A stretch of 64,000 nt of DNA from Rallus limicola (Eukaryota > Chordata > Aves > Gruiformes > Rallidae). The position numbers and the translations under genes were made by a program. The stretch spans positions 1-64,000 of the forward strand of contig JAKCOZ010000006.1 of the NCBI GenBank assembly GCA_022605955.1, written 5' to 3'. The notes under the pieces are model-generated. The model saw only the letters and a list, made by a program, of their open reading frames with translations, searched no databases and was not told the origin of the DNA. This document shows, piece after piece, positions 33,091 to 47,125 of the stretch (position 1 is the stretch's first letter; every line of letters begins with the position of its first letter).

Positions 33091-36000
33091 CACAGTGCAT
33101 GATTCAACCTTCTTCACCAGGAAGGCATGCTACTGGCACAGTGAACTTACTCAACACCAGTGAGGCACATACAAACCCAAAGGTGCATACGTAGTCCTGA
33201 GCTGCAAACCAATCATCACTGGCAACAGCAGAGTTTGTGTTTTCTGTGAAAGTATCAGCCCACTTCTTTTTGTCAGTAAAAGAGAAAAACAAAGCAGTCA
33301 GGCTGGCTACCATCCAAGGGGCACCCAAGAGATGCCTATACAATTTTCAAGCCTCTCCAAGGCAGCAGCTACAGGCATTAAATTAAACTAGAAGATGCTA
33401 AGTGCTAAGACAAATAAAGGAGATACCACTTCACACGTTGTGTGATTCAGCTGTGGAGCTTCTTGCCACTAGTTATGATGAAAACGAAAACTTTGTGGTC
33501 AAAAGCAGGGCAGACAAACTCATGAAGGGGGGGAGGGGAGGGGAGAGGTATATCCATGCTGGATTACTAAATATAAAAACATCTGTATCTTGAGACATAC
33601 TTCTTTCAAGATGAGGCAAATCACAGGAACTTAGAAGACTTCTTGACAAAAAGTATCCTCATCTATTTGCCTTAGACTTAAAAATCTTACCTAGGCATCT
33701 GCTATGAAGAGTCTCAGACAGAGAAAAGGGCAGATGAAACTCTGGTCTCATCTCCCACACTGTTCCACTGACAAGTGGATGTATCACACTTATCTTCGGT
33801 AAGAACGGAGATGATACTAGCTTCTTAGGAGTTCACTTCAGATACTCTTTTTCAACCTGACTTGGTCATCTCTGCTTTCACCTTGCCTCTCAGAGGGATT
33901 CTTTCCTCCTGTGGGTCCCAGAACAGGTTGCTGGCAAGGGGCAAAAGGAGATGTTACTTGCACTCAATGTGTGAGGTAACAGCACATCTGCTCTTCTCTC
34001 AGAGGCAAACATTACTAAACACAGCTACTCAGAGAAATAAGGCCTTCCAAAAAGTGGAAGTGGGATACTATTAGTGTCAAATAAGGCGGCAGTTCCTCTT
34101 CCCCCCTCTGGTTTTTGCCAGGTGGGAAAAAGACTACAAAGAACTCTGAGGAATATCTACTGAGCACTCTAAAGAAACACAAAGACTGCACAGAAGACTT
34201 ACAGTATTAGATTATCCCCTTTATAGCAGTCATTTTGATGGACAGACTATTACATTTCCCCCGAGTCTTCCCCCTTATCCCCCATGAACTGCTTTGTTCC
34301 CTGCACACACCCCTGTTCCCTGTTGGCCAAAGACAATGCGCTTTGTGCTGCAGCCTTGTCTTTATTCCCATGTGCTCCAGTGCCTGACGACAGGGCTCCC
34401 AGACATGATTGTTTAGGGGGCTTCACCTAGAGCAGATAATTATCTGCACTGTCCCCATCTCTGCCTTTATTCACAGACATGCCAAACCAGCAGGGTGCAC
34501 GGCAGAGATCCAACCGAGTCTGCAAAAGGAACGGTGCTCTACCTCCCCTAGAAGGAGCACCTACTGCTGTGAGCCATGCTGCATGGCATCAGCATGCAAG
34601 AAAATGGAAAGTCACATTTCCATGTGTAGCACAGGCTCAAGTGTGTTTTCCAGCTGCTCAGATAAATTTCTCTCCCGTGCAGGACAGAGAGCACTGGAAA
34701 CAAATCACACCATGCAAATGCCCGATTAAAACCATCTCCACTGAGTGCAGGATACAGCACCCAACGAGCCCCTAACAGTGGAACATCACATGTGTCCTCT
34801 TTGGGAAGCACTGAGCCCAAAGCATTACTGTGATTTCCTAAGAACAACACCAACAACAGTTTATCAGCTGTTCAGCAACCACCATTTCTCCCCTAACACC
34901 ATAATGAATTATCCTCAGCTTCCATTCTTCTATAGGAGTTTGCTGTTACAATGCAGGTGGTGTACGTAGTGCTTGTTACCTGCTGGAATCACCTCTCAGC
35001 TGTCACTGTGGCATTGCAGCCTGTGTAAGGTGGCTCTACTGACTGCAAACAGCAGCCTTCTCATTCTCAGCAGGGAACAGAGATTCCAGGTCAACATTTA
35101 GGTGTAAAAGCACCTCCAACATTAAGCACAAAACCCAACTCTTTGACAGTGATGGCACAGCAATCTCAACAAGGTGCAAGAGGGTTTTGGAAATTAACCA
35201 GGGAAAATGCAAAACAGAACCAAAAGGCAATAACCACTCTGAAATGGGGTCCTGCTTCTGTTTAACAGCAGCAATGGTAGTAAGAGCTGTGACTTAGCTA
35301 TGTTCTTCACACTTATCAAAAGACAATCCAAAGTCTCAAATATACACTGTCACTTCTCCTTTCTATGTGACAGTTTAGGATTTGGGGGGAATGTTGCTTG
35401 TTGGATGGGTGCTGGCTGGTGACACATTTCTTGCCCTAGTTCCAAATAAAACGTTACCACCCAGGAATGGGTAATTCAGCATAAAACACCAGCCTAGTGT
35501 GACAGGTCTTAAATGATGTATTTCGGACACTTTTACAAGCCATGGGAAAACTTAAGAGTCATTCAAGCCGTGCTCTTCTGCCTGCTTTCACCAGCACGCA
35601 GTCAGACACCTGGGAGAGGTGGGGGGGACGGTAAGAAACCACCTTGGCAAAGGTGGCACTCCCACAGGCATAATGCAAACTATCAGACCGTCCAAACAAT
35701 ATAATAAAAATAATCCTTAGGATTACTCCTGCAAATGTATGCTTTTGGAGGTTTTCAGGTAAAATGGAACACTTTCTGAACCTACCCAACTTCACACTCT
35801 GCAGAAAACGGAGCAGTTCCAAGGGAGAACTAGGCAAAAAAAGTGGTATTGAAGGCAAATCTAGAAGTCATCTGCAGAGCTTGGACAGTGAGGATTTTAA
35901 AAAGCTATACAATCTATTCTCAGTTCATTGATCAAAGATCTGCTAGCATGAAAAACATTGCAAAGCAATCTCTTCCTTCAGCTTGAGATGAACAGTAATG

Positions 36001-37760
36001 TTTTGACTATACAAATTAACTACGAGGCAGTGAGATGTACCCCAGTTCTTGTGCAAACCTTAGCAGCAAAGCCCAACTCTGAGCCTACTTGCACTTTTTC
36101 CAGTGGAACCATCCTGACTCTCCATATACCCTACAGAAATGAATGCAGCAGGATACAGAAACACCAGGACTGACCCAGGCAGAGTGAAATCAAGGAGCCT
36201 GGCACAGAATTCACGGAGGAGACAGGAGCTGCTGGATGGTAGCGAGAAGTCTAATGAAAAAACATCATTCAAGGCAAAATGTGCAGAAGCCCAAAGGTCA
36301 CAGTGAGTGTGAACTAGAACTGCAGGCACAGTAACTAGTTCCTCAGGGAGTGACTCTAGGGCAGTGATAAGCAAGCACGTACAATCAAATGCATCCTGAC
36401 TTCCAAAGCTGAGATTGCTCGGCTGTGTAGCCACATGGGGAGAGCAGTTACTAGGAAAGGGTATTTGCATGACCATCCCTACGTTTACTGCTGCAGTTGC
36501 AAGATATGCTGCCTGGAAGGCAGGAAAGGGAAACAACATGAACTTCATCTTTCTCAGACCAGCAAAACTGGCCCCAGCTACTTTTGGAGTTCTTCTCAAG
36601 CACTCATTTCCCATTGCCAACCTTCTCTTCTCAGAAAAAAAAAAAGGGGGGGCGTGGGGGCATGTTTCTACAGAGACCTTACCAAATTCTCTCTCTGATA
36701 GTAACCCCATTAGGAGCCATTACAAGGAGATGCATTTTACCCTTACTTGAGGTGACTGCAGGTGCTTTAACACAAGCCCAGTGCTTCCTACCTAATGCTA
36801 CAAAGACAATTTCCCCAATAAGCACAGGAATAAACTTCCTCATAAATAAGGGCATTGTGAATACCAAAAGCAAATTATCTATCAACAGAACCTTAGACCT
36901 TTCAAATATACACTCACGTTTAAAATGCTTCTCACGTACAGCTTGCTGGGATCAAACCCTTGCCCACAGATGTGCTTCTGTCAATATTCTCAGGGAAAAA
37001 AATCTGGGAGTATGAGAGAAGAAGGTAGGGATTATTTCTTTTCCCAAAGAGTCAAACTACACATTTGCATAGATACTCAACGTGAGATTTTGAAGTAGAC
37101 AGTACCTCTTGAGCCACCAGTTAAAACAGAGTCAGAGAGATTCAACAGGGCCTTCTTTCAGTATCAGATATTCTACCTTGGTTATTGCAAAGCAGCGGGA
37201 CAAGATCAGCCACATAACTGAAAAGCAGGTTATAAACTGCTTGCATGTCAAAACTGGTGTCTCCCCACAGTTAACTGAAGACTGTAACCCAACTGCAGGT
37301 TTATGCTACTGCAGGATTGAATTTCTGGAAAAGGATGATGAAGCTAGCTGGCTACATCACCTTTGGTATCTCTCGAGGCAGCAAAGCTGAAAGGACAGGA
37401 CTTCTGAGCTATTTCTCTATAGCTGGAGGTGACATGCCCAAGGCAAAGGTGCTGACAAACCATAGAGCCATCCATGTTGCACCATTCTTGATCAATTTAA
37501 AACATCTCTGCCTGAAGGAAGCACTTTCCACAGTCTTAAATGAACTTAAAATGCAAGCTAGGAAAAGCATTGCCTATAATACCAACAGGAGGGGTTTTTT
37601 ACCTCAAGGACTAAGATTAACCAATTTCAGTGCCAATTACAAAATTCCTTTTAGCTTAAACTCATTCAACTCCCTTATGCCTTAACATTCCTGGGGCTAC
37701 ATGATCAGTGTGCAACTTCTTCTACTGAACCAATCAGCCGCAACAGAACTTCAGCTCAAC
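33091..37760. other. AT-rich stretch with no supported gene
   Basis: Reads like intron or intergenic bird DNA. There are scattered short frames only, none with matched splice sites and phase that I would defend. A long minus-strand frame at 36060-36710 has low-complexity composition and no similarity that I recognise. A mixed A/G run (aaaaaaaaaagggggggcg) lies at 36638-36657. Confidence 0.4.
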
Positions 37761-37839
37761 ATTTTCACAAGAGGACCCTCTCCCTTTCACGAAGGACATC
37801 AGAAGTCGCCCCACACCTCTGTAAGGTGCTGTTAGACTT

Positions 37840-38010
37840 TTGTGTAGCTGGGTTCTGCTGAAGGAGTGGGGCTGCAGAGGTGGCACCTACAAGAAGCAGC
37901 CAGAAGCTCTCTGCAGGCCCCACAGAGCAAACACCAGCCGGCTCAAGGCCGGAGTCGCTGCTGACCAAGGCCGAGTCCCTCAGCAATGGTCACAGCGCCT
38001 CTGGGAATCA
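37840..38010. repeat. ERV LTR/leader-like repeat, related to 21080-21260
   Basis: Shares cagccagaagctctctgcag and the end ggtcacagcgcc with 21080-21260, with the same spacing apart from small indels. The 21-kb copy precedes retroviral pol, so I take this one to be a solo LTR or leader piece of the same family. Confidence 0.4.
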
Positions 38011-38715
38011 CAGTGAGGAGAAAAAAACTCAAGCAGCCGCTTTTTTCCACCAGAGAAGAGAGTGAGATGTAAGAAGCCGTGCAGACACCAAGGTCAGTGA
38101 AGATGGGGGGTCAGCGAAGATGACCGTGCAGACACCAAGGTCAGTGAAGGTGGGGGGAAAGAAGATGCTCCAGGTGCCAGGGAGAAAGATGCCCCTGTAG
38201 CCCTGGAGAAACCCATGGTAGAGAAGATGTCCCACCACAGCCCACGGAAGAGGATGGGGAGCAGAGACCCCACCTGCAGCCTGTGAAGAGGCCCCACGCT
38301 GGAGCAGGTAGAGACATACAGAGGACGCTGTGACCCGCATTGTATCGAGCCCCTGCCAGCACCTGCAGCCCGTGCAGAGAGACAGAGACACAGAGATGAG
38401 CGAGGGAGAGAGATCTGCGCCGGAGCAGGTTTGCTGGGGGGGCTTGTGACCCATGGGGAAGCAGGCTGGGGCAGGCTGGGCCAGAGAGACTCAGATGTTC
38501 TATGATTTATGACAGCTCACCGTAGCAGTGACCCACGCTGGGGCAGCTGGTGAAGAGCTGAAGCTCCATAGGAAAGGACTCGCATTGCAGAAGTTTGTGA
38601 AGGACTGTCTGCCATGGGTGGGACCCCACAGTGCAGCAGGGGAAGGCTGTGAGGGATGCCACCCCCCACCCTCCCCCTCCCCAGCTAAGAAGGAAACCAA
38701 CATGTGAGGAACTGA
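38010..38715. repeat. Repetitive GA-rich ERV-like leader region
   Basis: Contains an imperfect direct repeat (gtgcagacaccaaggtcagt at about 38081 and 38125), then blocks such as tttgtgaaggactgtctgcc and gtgggaccccac that I associate with avian repeat families. No coding signal is recognised. Confidence 0.35.
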
Positions 38716-40183
38716 CTGAAACTTGTAGGAAGAGATGAAACAAGATTTATTGCAGTTACTGTGTGGCCAGACCGTTCCTGACAGTAAGGAAGCTTAAAAA
38801 AAGTCTGGGCAGCTCCCAGAAGCAAACCTGCCAAACAGCAGACAAATGAAGAAGGGACATCCCCCTTAATCCAATCACTTGGACTAAGAAAATAGAGGCA
38901 GGACCTGATGTAAAAAAAAATGGGAAGAAACTAGTCAAGAAGCAAGAGCAATAGGAAACAAAGAAGAAGAAGAGGTAGAGGTTGAACCCTGAAGGACAGA
39001 ACCTTTTTCCACCTTCAGCTGCAACCCTCACATGTGCCATTACTATACCCACCTTTTCCTTGTGGTCTCCCACTGCAGTTTCCAAGGAAGAGCTGAGAAG
39101 ATGCCCAGTGGTTTACTGCATTCATTGTGCCAGCCTTCCATTGCATTTCCTCAACCCTCAACAGAGGTCCACAGTGCAGGAAAATACTGGTTATCATCTG
39201 CAACACAAATCACTGAGGTTCTGTTCCAAAACTCCAGGAAATTGCCCAGCTCATGGTGAATTTTGCATTCTGAAAGATGGAAATGATCCTGGAAATAAAA
39301 ATACACCTCTTAGTAAGGATTGCAACAAAGCACTGGGTTCCATGCACCATCCACACTGCCTTTGTGCTTCCACCCAAACTCCCATCTCTCTCCTGGCACT
39401 CATCTCGTGACAAGCTGTTTGAGAAGCTCTTAGTTCCACTGTGGTGCAAGAAGGTTCATGGACTCAAAAGCCCTCCATGTCTCTCACCTGCCTCTAAGCA
39501 CCTTAGTGGCAAGGCAGGAATCCCATTACTACAGTCTTTCACTACCTGCATGGCAAAGTAAGAGCTACATGGGGGAAGCTGAGGGGGGAAGGATTCCTTT
39601 TCTGCTGAGGCAGCAGAGATTGTGCTATTCCAAAACTCCAGTAAATTACTGCCCAGGAAATTAGTTTCCATATAAATTCTGGCAAAAAAAACCCGCCCCA
39701 AAAAAATCAAGACTGGCTTTATGCTAATGCCCATGCATTTGTTGGAAATGAGTGATTTGCTTAAATCAGATTTTTAACAGTCAAAGCAAAACTATCGATG
39801 CAAATCAGGAAACTTAAATAATCTTCCTCCTACTGAATGTAATTCTGCCCAGTTTCACTGCTAGGGAAGTTACTTCAGCTCTGACAAAGACAGGGGATTA
39901 TAAAGGACATCTATACTGGAAGTCCATACCGCTGAATTAGTAGGGAATAAACATTAAGTGTTGAGCTAAAGCACCGACTGAAACTCCACTTCTAATAAAT
40001 CCTGGAATAAATGTCTCATGTAGCACAAGTATGGATGCACAGTTGGATTTGCAGATGGGCATCTCTTTAGACTTCAAAATTTGCAGACATCTTCCTCTCT
40101 GCACTGCAGTGTTACTGTAGGCAATCTGCAGAAAGTTACTGTGGGTGCAGAATGAGGGACCAAGGCAAATTACAATTGAACAC

Positions 40184-40185
<2 letters not shown>
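38716..40185. other. No supported gene
   Basis: Intron-like sequence. Two short related segments (about 39220-39262 and 39615-39660, sharing ccaaaactccag) may be an old local duplication. Nothing else is supported. Confidence 0.35.

Positions 40186-40188
<3 letters not shown>

Positions 40189-40223
<35 letters not shown>
40189..40223 (+). repeat. (TG)n microsatellite
   Basis: About 17 TG units preceded by catata. Confidence 0.95.
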
Positions 40224-40225
<2 letters not shown>

Positions 40226-40990
40226 TTAGCAACTTCAATGGAAGGCGCCAAGTACCTTAGAGGTTACACTGTACTTACAGTCGTTGTGGAGAGATGCCAG
40301 GATAAAAGCCCCTGTCTCTCAGCAGTGATAAGCTCTGGGGCACTGTTGGGTTTCTTCCCACTTTTGCTGGCTGGCTGATGAGAATGAGGCGATGTAGGAA
40401 CGGACTGATCAGTAACAGGCACAGTTCTGAGTTCCTGCTTTTGAGACAGAGCTCAGTGTTACAGCTGCCTTTCAATGGAATAGAGCTGCATAAAACAATG
40501 CCAACTTTTTCCTACACAACAACAACAGACAGGTTAACTAACACTTAAGTTCTAAAGAGCATCTTAAACTAACCCACATGTAGAGGTCTCCAGCTGCATA
40601 AAGCCAGACTCCAATACACCAGCGTTGGTTCTTCAGAATACCAAGTAAATTGGGCAAGAATCCCTGTGTCCCATAAATCCATCCACTGAAATCAGTGGAA
40701 ACTGACAGCCTTTTGCTCATGATTTGTACATAACAAAGTCTGTTTATGTCAATTTACCTCTTCAGGATGCCACAGAGGAAGAAGCGAAGCAGAAAATGGA
40801 TTCTTAAGACTAGAACATCACCTGCTGAAGGCACAGCAGGAAGTAGAATTCAGACACAAATCTTCTGATCCCAGAACAAAACAGACATCACCTTCAGTAA
40901 CTTCATGGCTTGTCCATGCAAGCACATATGTGCCATTGTTTTTCTTTTAAGAGTAGATGTAGGCTGAAAACTGAAATGCTGAGATTGGGG
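40224..40990. other. Possible isolated exon in otherwise non-coding DNA
   Basis: On the minus strand 40685-40574 has an acceptor (TGATTTCAG), 112 nt open, and a donor (GTGG|GTTAGT). The peptide contains LPNLLGILKNQRWCIGVWLY. No partner exon could be linked to it, so this is weak. The remainder shows nothing. Confidence 0.2.
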
Positions 40991-41336
40991 GAAAAAAGGA
41001 AGGAAGGAAGGAAGCAAGCAAGCAAGCACGCAAGAAAGCAAGCACGCAAGAAAGCAAGCACGCAAGAAAGCAAGCACGCAAGAAAGCAAGCAAGACAGAA
41101 AGCAAGCACGACAGAAAGCAAGCACGACAGAAAGCAAGCAAGACAGAAAGCAAGCAAGACAGAAAGCAAGCAAGACAGAAAGCAAGCAAGCAAGAAAGCA
41201 AGCAAGCAAGAAAGCAAGCAAGCAAGAAAGCAAGCAAGCAAGAAAGCAAGCAAGCAAGAAAGCAAGCAAGCAAGAAAGCAAGCAAGCAAGAAAGCAAGAA
41301 AGCAAGAAAGAAAGAAAGCAAGAAAGAAAGAAAAAA
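40991..41336 (+). repeat. Compound AAGC/AAGA microsatellite
   Basis: Begins (GGAA)n, then units such as AAGCAAGCACGCAAGA and AAGCAAGACAGA that give way to AAGCAAGCAAGA. A higher-order period of 12-16 bases is visible. Reading frames through it (KQARKKAS and LLSCLLAF types) are artefacts. Confidence 0.9.
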
Positions 41337-43597
41337 GAGCAGCATTTCAATTACCAAGTAGTAAAGATCCAATCCAGTCTACACTGACTGTCCTACAACA
41401 TGTAAAAGCAGAAACAAAACTTGAAATAAAAAAATTACTTATTATTCCATTACTTATTCATGAAATGTCTTTTCATGATCACATGACATTAGCATTACTA
41501 AACTCTGCCTTTTCTCAGGCACAGATATTCCCCTCTTACAAATAAAGCCACTATTCCCACCATTCAAGCAAAAATAGTAATGAACTAAAAAGAAATTGAA
41601 AAAAGCAGGCTACTAATAAAAGAATGAAGCCCAGGACATCGCTACCACTGCATGACATTAATAACACAAACCACTGCATGGCTAGCTGGGTCACTTAGCT
41701 AAGGTGTGACTTGAAGCCAGAAGGGAAAGAGGCAACACAGATAAGGAATCTGAAGGCTAATTATTCATGGCTAAGTTATTTCAATAGTTACAACTTCTTT
41801 TTTTAATTATTATAGAAGCTCCACTGCAATCCTCATATCCAGAAGAAAGAAAAAGTATGCCTACAAGGTAGCATGAAGCTGAAGCGCTCTGCAATCTCCC
41901 CTTCTTCATCCCCATCAAATAGGAAAAAGGAAATGAAAGGGCAGAGCAAGCTACCTTAAGCATACTATGGGAAACACGGAGGAAGCACCTTGGACAGGGC
42001 TTTCTTCAGCCTGATCTAGAATTCCTTTCACTGTCCCTTATAATATTTACAGCTCAGAGTTTATGCAAGGAATGTGACAGCAGCAAAGCAGCCCTTTAAT
42101 CAGTATAGATCATAGGAAACAAGTATTTCAAAATAAAGGGCACACCAATCTAGAGAACATATATCATGCAGACAAACCTCAAAAGAGCCAAAACAGGGGG
42201 GCAAAACAGCTAGTTACTGTGGTGCAAGCATTCATAACAAAAAAACCCCAAACAGTCTCAAGCTGTATATACTCCATCCACCTGGTTCAATGACACAACT
42301 CTTTTAATGCCAAGAACTTTGCAGCAAGAACTGAAAACAGAGCAGCACAGTGAAGGGCAACACTCCTGAACACTAACAAAAAGCAGACAAAACCAAAACT
42401 AAACGTGAACAAATGAGTCAGTTATTCTGCAGAACAGCAAATGAGCCTTCCCTGGTCGCCTATGAGTGTCTACAACTTCCTAACAGAAACAAATAAGTCA
42501 AACCCCAGGATAAGAGCTGACAACTGATCTGTGTCTCAGGTTGGGGGAACTGCCATTGGCACCTCACATCCGTAATTCAGAATAGATCTGGATTGGGTGA
42601 AGAATTCTAAGAAAGAGACAGACTTCTCACTATGTCACAGACCTCCATGCTGCAGAGCCCTCCCACAGAAAGGGACCAAGAGCATCATTAGAAGAGAGAC
42701 AAAAAACAAAACAGACAGCCACAAGCTACCTCACCACAGCCTTTTTTTTTTAAATCAGAAGTTACAGAGGAAATCAAGCATTTTCCAAAAGGAATTGCTG
42801 TGCAAGGACATGAAGGGACTAGATAACAAATGAGCTTACTGCCTGCAGAACCATTCAGCTGGCTGATGTCCTGTGTGAGCAGAATCCAGTGGCTATCACA
42901 CAGCTAAAGGCCACAAAACCAAAACAGGTCAGAAAACACTCATGATCACAACACAGACTCTCTAACTATCAAAGTGAGATGGCACCACGACCATAGCTTC
43001 TGGACATTTCCTACAATGTGCATAACCATTAGCTTCATCTTGAACAGAAGTAGCTTCTAAGCACCATGTGATACCAACAAAGAAAAGCATGCCACACATT
43101 GCTTTCCCTGGTACAGCTGCATTGCTAGGAGCATAAAAAATTTCATTTTAAAAAACAAAACATGACATTTACCTCATTCACCAACCCTCTGGTTGGGGAG
43201 GGGAGGTGGGAGGTGGGTGGTGGATAAAGAGGACTTCTATATTGTACACCACCTTGGGAGAGACTACTATTGGGATGTGAGCAGAATTTCACTCAAATTT
43301 TACCCTTCTAAGTATTCCTCTCTTTCAAGCTTGAAGCTTTTTGGGAATCTGAAAACATTCGTGTTTCAAATTCAAAGGACAAAAGGCAAAAAAAGAGAAA
43401 AGAGGAGTACAGTTAAAAACAATTACTGATTTTTTTCATTACCAAGTGAAAAGGTGGCAGAAGAGGCAACCCTAAGAGGACCTAAATAAAAGCTATCTAT
43501 CTTGGCAGGTCACCTCAAGTGTCCTTCAGAAGACTTCTATAGAAACGTGTCTCTAAAATACATAAGGACAAACCCACTCTCCACATCCAAAGATGTA

Positions 43598-44059
43598 GAA
43601 CTGTTGGAGAGGATTCAGAGGAGGGCCAGAGGAGATGACTAGAGGGCTGGAGCACCCCCCTACAAAGAGAGGCTGAGGGAGCTGGGCTGGTTCAGCCTAG
43701 AGAAGAGAAGGCTGTGGGGGGACCTCATTGCAGCCTTCCAGGCCCTGAAGGGAGCAGAGAAACAGGAGGAGAATCCACTTTTTAAAAGGATAGATAATGG
43801 CAGGACAAGGGGGAATGGATTCAAGCTAAAGGAAGGAAGGTTTAGATTGGATATTAGGGGGAAGTTCTTTACAGAGACACTGGTCAGGTACTGGAACAGG
43901 CTGCCCAGAGAGGGGGTGGATACCCCATCCCTGGAGGTGTTCAAGGCCAGGTTGGATGGGGTAGATCCAGGCCTGGAGGTTGGGGCCCTACCTGGAGCAG
44001 GGGGTTGGAACTGTATGCACCTTGGGGTCCAATCCAACCCAAATGATTCTATGATTCGA
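43598..44059 (+). mobile_element. CR1 LINE 3' end, copy B
   Basis: Same insertion as 5920-6401, with a short internal deletion near 43960 (the gccttgggcaacc segment of copy A is missing). Confidence 0.9.
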
Positions 44060-44402
44060 TAGTATACAAGTGGAAGGAACATCAACCTGCACCAAAACTG
44101 GTGCCACTTCATCAGTGGCTCAGCACTGAAGCAAATGAAAACATCCTGACAACCTGCAGAACTTCTGTCTCAGGCCTCACACTATCTCAAGGTAAAAGCA
44201 GGCAGACTTCACCTAGCACAATCTTACAACATCACACAGCTCACCACGCAGAGATAAAGACATCACACATGGCCAGCTGCACAGCTTACTCTGCAAAATC
44301 CCTTTCAGTTTCTCCCCTGAAAACAGAGATACTGGATAGAGGAGGCAAAATGTAACAGCAGGGATCATTTCAAAACAGACATTACTGTTGTGTCAGCTCT
44401 AC

Positions 44403-44548
44403 CTTTCCTGCAGAAGAAGTTCCTGAACGTTGCACACAGGTAGGTGCAGTTGCCACCATGCATATCAAGACGCAGGGGGGAGTAATGCTGCCCATATTCT
44501 CCGTCAACATCATCCAGTACAGGTTTAGTGGGTGGAAGGGCAAATTGA
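44403..44548 (-). CDS. Candidate host-gene exon, copy B
   Basis: Same sequence and boundaries as the candidate exon at 6745-6890, and the encoded peptide is identical. The identity shows the region is duplicated, not that it is translated. Confidence 0.35.
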
Positions 44549-45723
44549 CTTAAAAAACAAAAAAACAACAATACTACAATTAAGCAAGGGGAAATTCCTT
44601 CCTAGAAAGAGATATTGTCAATTGCTCGACACTGAGACTGTCAGCTTAGGAGAAATTAAGAGTGGAAAAGACCATATCATTAGATGACAATAACGTTCTT
44701 CCTTATGGCTGCTTTTGAAAAATCAAACATCTTTGGTTTATCATGATTTTTCAAGCTGTCTAACACAGTGTCTAACACTTCTCATCAGCTGTCCAGTCTA
44801 GCCAAAGGCAGAAACTATGGCAGTCAACTTATAAAAGAGCAAGCATCGGTTTAACTGCAAATCTAAAAGCCAACTACAGCAGATGACTCTAGAAGAGCAT
44901 TTCCTGAATAATTTTGGCTGTGCCTAACCTACAAGTGAAACTACTGCACACAAATGACCAGAAAAGCCTAAATCCCAGAGCTAACTGAGCAGCTCCTACA
45001 GAGGATCCTGTTTAGAAGAAAGGGAAATGGTATTAGGAACATAAAACCACCAATAGATACAACAGTATCTTAGCAGAAAACTAAGGGGGTGGGCAGGGCA
45101 TAAGTCTCAAAAATCATCATCTAAAGCTAAAAAGAATCCATCTTTTTAAACAGAGTAAAAACAGGTATTATAGGCTGCAATAAAGACATAGACAACGAGT
45201 TCATAAGAAATCCAGCTAGTTTTTCAGTGGCACTGAAAGATAAATGCAGGCATCTTCAGAGTTTACTGGGTCTTTTTCTCCCCTCTTACACAGCTCAAGA
45301 TTATTTTCCTACTTCCTAAAATGCCTTCCTCTTTCCTAGGTCTTTCAGATAGGAAAAAGGAATAAAACGGTTCCTCCTGAAAGAGGAGAAAGCATGGGCA
45401 GTGTATTTCTAACTTTCTCAATACAGCAAGTCCTAATACACTTGTGTGACTAAATTATCTCCTTAGCAGCCTAACAATGCCAACATTTTAGTATGGAAAT
45501 ACTTCTACAGCTTTGCATGTAGTTACCATAACTGTTTGGATTAAACTAGAATGGTTAATTACTGCCTAAATATAAACCTCTTAACAGCAGCCAATTTGAA
45601 CTGTAAAACTCAAAGCTTTATTCAAAAGGTTATCTTTATTGCCCACAAAGGAGAAACCAATACTTACACAGTAGCAGAACCCAAAGCACTTCTCTCAACA
45701 AGTTGGTGATGATGAAGACTCAC

Positions 45724-45855
45724 CATAACAAAAGCAATTTCATTTTTCTCCTGAAAAGTTAGTTCAAGTAGATGTATTTTCATCTGGAAAGACTTCTTCT
45801 CCACAAGGTCTTCCTGAGCATTAAAATTCATAGATAAATGCTGCTGCATATTACT
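45724..45855 (-). CDS. Host-gene exon, copy B
   Basis: Counterpart of 8078-8209: same length, same splice sites, one visible amino-acid change (QMKIHLLEL). Function unknown. Confidence 0.55.
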
Positions 45856-46995
45856 CTGCCAGTTACTGTAGCAATGTTAATAATGGCTTGCTTTAACACT
45901 TGACAGAGATTTATCAATGACACAGCCTCTCAGTCTTTGTCTACCCAAATGCCCAAAGGCCCACAGAACCTGTCCTCGACTGCCAAAGCCACCAGCATCA
46001 GCACTTCCCGTTACACAGCTGAGCTACATGTAAAAACCCAAGATGTGTGGCATTTATGATTCTTACACCCATCTACAGCTAAAGTGCCTTCTGCTACTCT
46101 GCCCACAAAGAGAGGAAGAGCAGCTGTTTGGGAGAGTAAGCAGGAAAAACATAGACTAAGGTGAGAGGCCCGATGCTTAACAACTGTGTGGAACTTCATT
46201 ATGATTGCCAGGTGTGAAAAGCAACAGGCAAGGGGTTTACCTCAATACCATGGCAGGGGGGAAGAAATTGCTGCCAACCTCTGAATTCAGTCCAAGAGCA
46301 GAACCCCTGACATAGGGCTTTCCTAGCCCCTAACTACACAACTTTAGGCAGACACTGAGGTCCCGGTGTATTCACTCTAGTTCTCTGGAGTAGAGGTCTA
46401 CTTTAGATGTTCTGCACTGCTCTCCAAAGACATCCACCTCTTCACACACCCTACAGAGACTCTTAAACTCAGACACAATACCAAGAACCGAATATCCCCA
46501 AACAGGCACATTTGACACCGTTCCTGCTGTTGGAGCAGGATATGACTATTTGAGTGCTGGGGACAGGGAAGAAACACATCTCTCCACAAACTGTTCTCTT
46601 TAAAATGCCTTTAGGGTATCAAAGTTTGGCATGTGAAGACTGCCAAGTAAATACAAATGAGCAGTACATTATCTAATTGTGGTGTTGCATGGCAGGGTTC
46701 TGGTGGAGGAGGCAGGGGGCTGCAGCGGCGCCTTCCGCAAAAAGCAGCTAGCAGAGTCCAACCACCAGACCAATATACTACAATACATAACTGTTCTTTT
46801 AAATTAGAGGTGGCTGGGGTTTTTTAAAAGGACACTCCTATGACAAGTCTTTAGAATACAATCAATCATCAACCAGCTGTCCCTACCTGTATCTTCAAAA
46901 CCCACCTCACACAAAATTCCAAATCCCAAATGACAAGGCAAACCAATATGTTTCTTCAAACCATAAGAAATTATTGAAACTAACTGCTATCTTAC

Positions 46996-47125
46996 CTTCC
47001 AAAGTCCTACTAAGAGTCCTGGATTCAAGCCAAAGAGTTGGACCAGCTGATCAGCACCAAGCGCTATGCTCCTTTCACTCAGGTGAGCACGACTGTAGTC
47101 AGCAATTAAGGAACGTCGACGAGGT
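46996..47125 (-). CDS. Host-gene exon, copy B
   Basis: Counterpart of 10029-10158 with the same acceptor, donor and length. The peptide contains ALGADQLVQLFGLNPG. It joins in phase with 48287-48496 upstream and, ending in phase 0, with 45724-45855 downstream. Confidence 0.6.

Noticed and set aside
36060..36710. Minus-strand frame of 216 codons.
   Set aside because: No recognisable domain, no splice support, ordinary AT/GC mix, and part of it lies over an A/G run. I could not separate it from chance.
40850..41545. Frames of 128-211 codons, reading as Leu/Cys/Ala-rich or Lys/Ala/Ser-rich repeats.
   Set aside because: Products of the AAGC/AAGA compound microsatellite.
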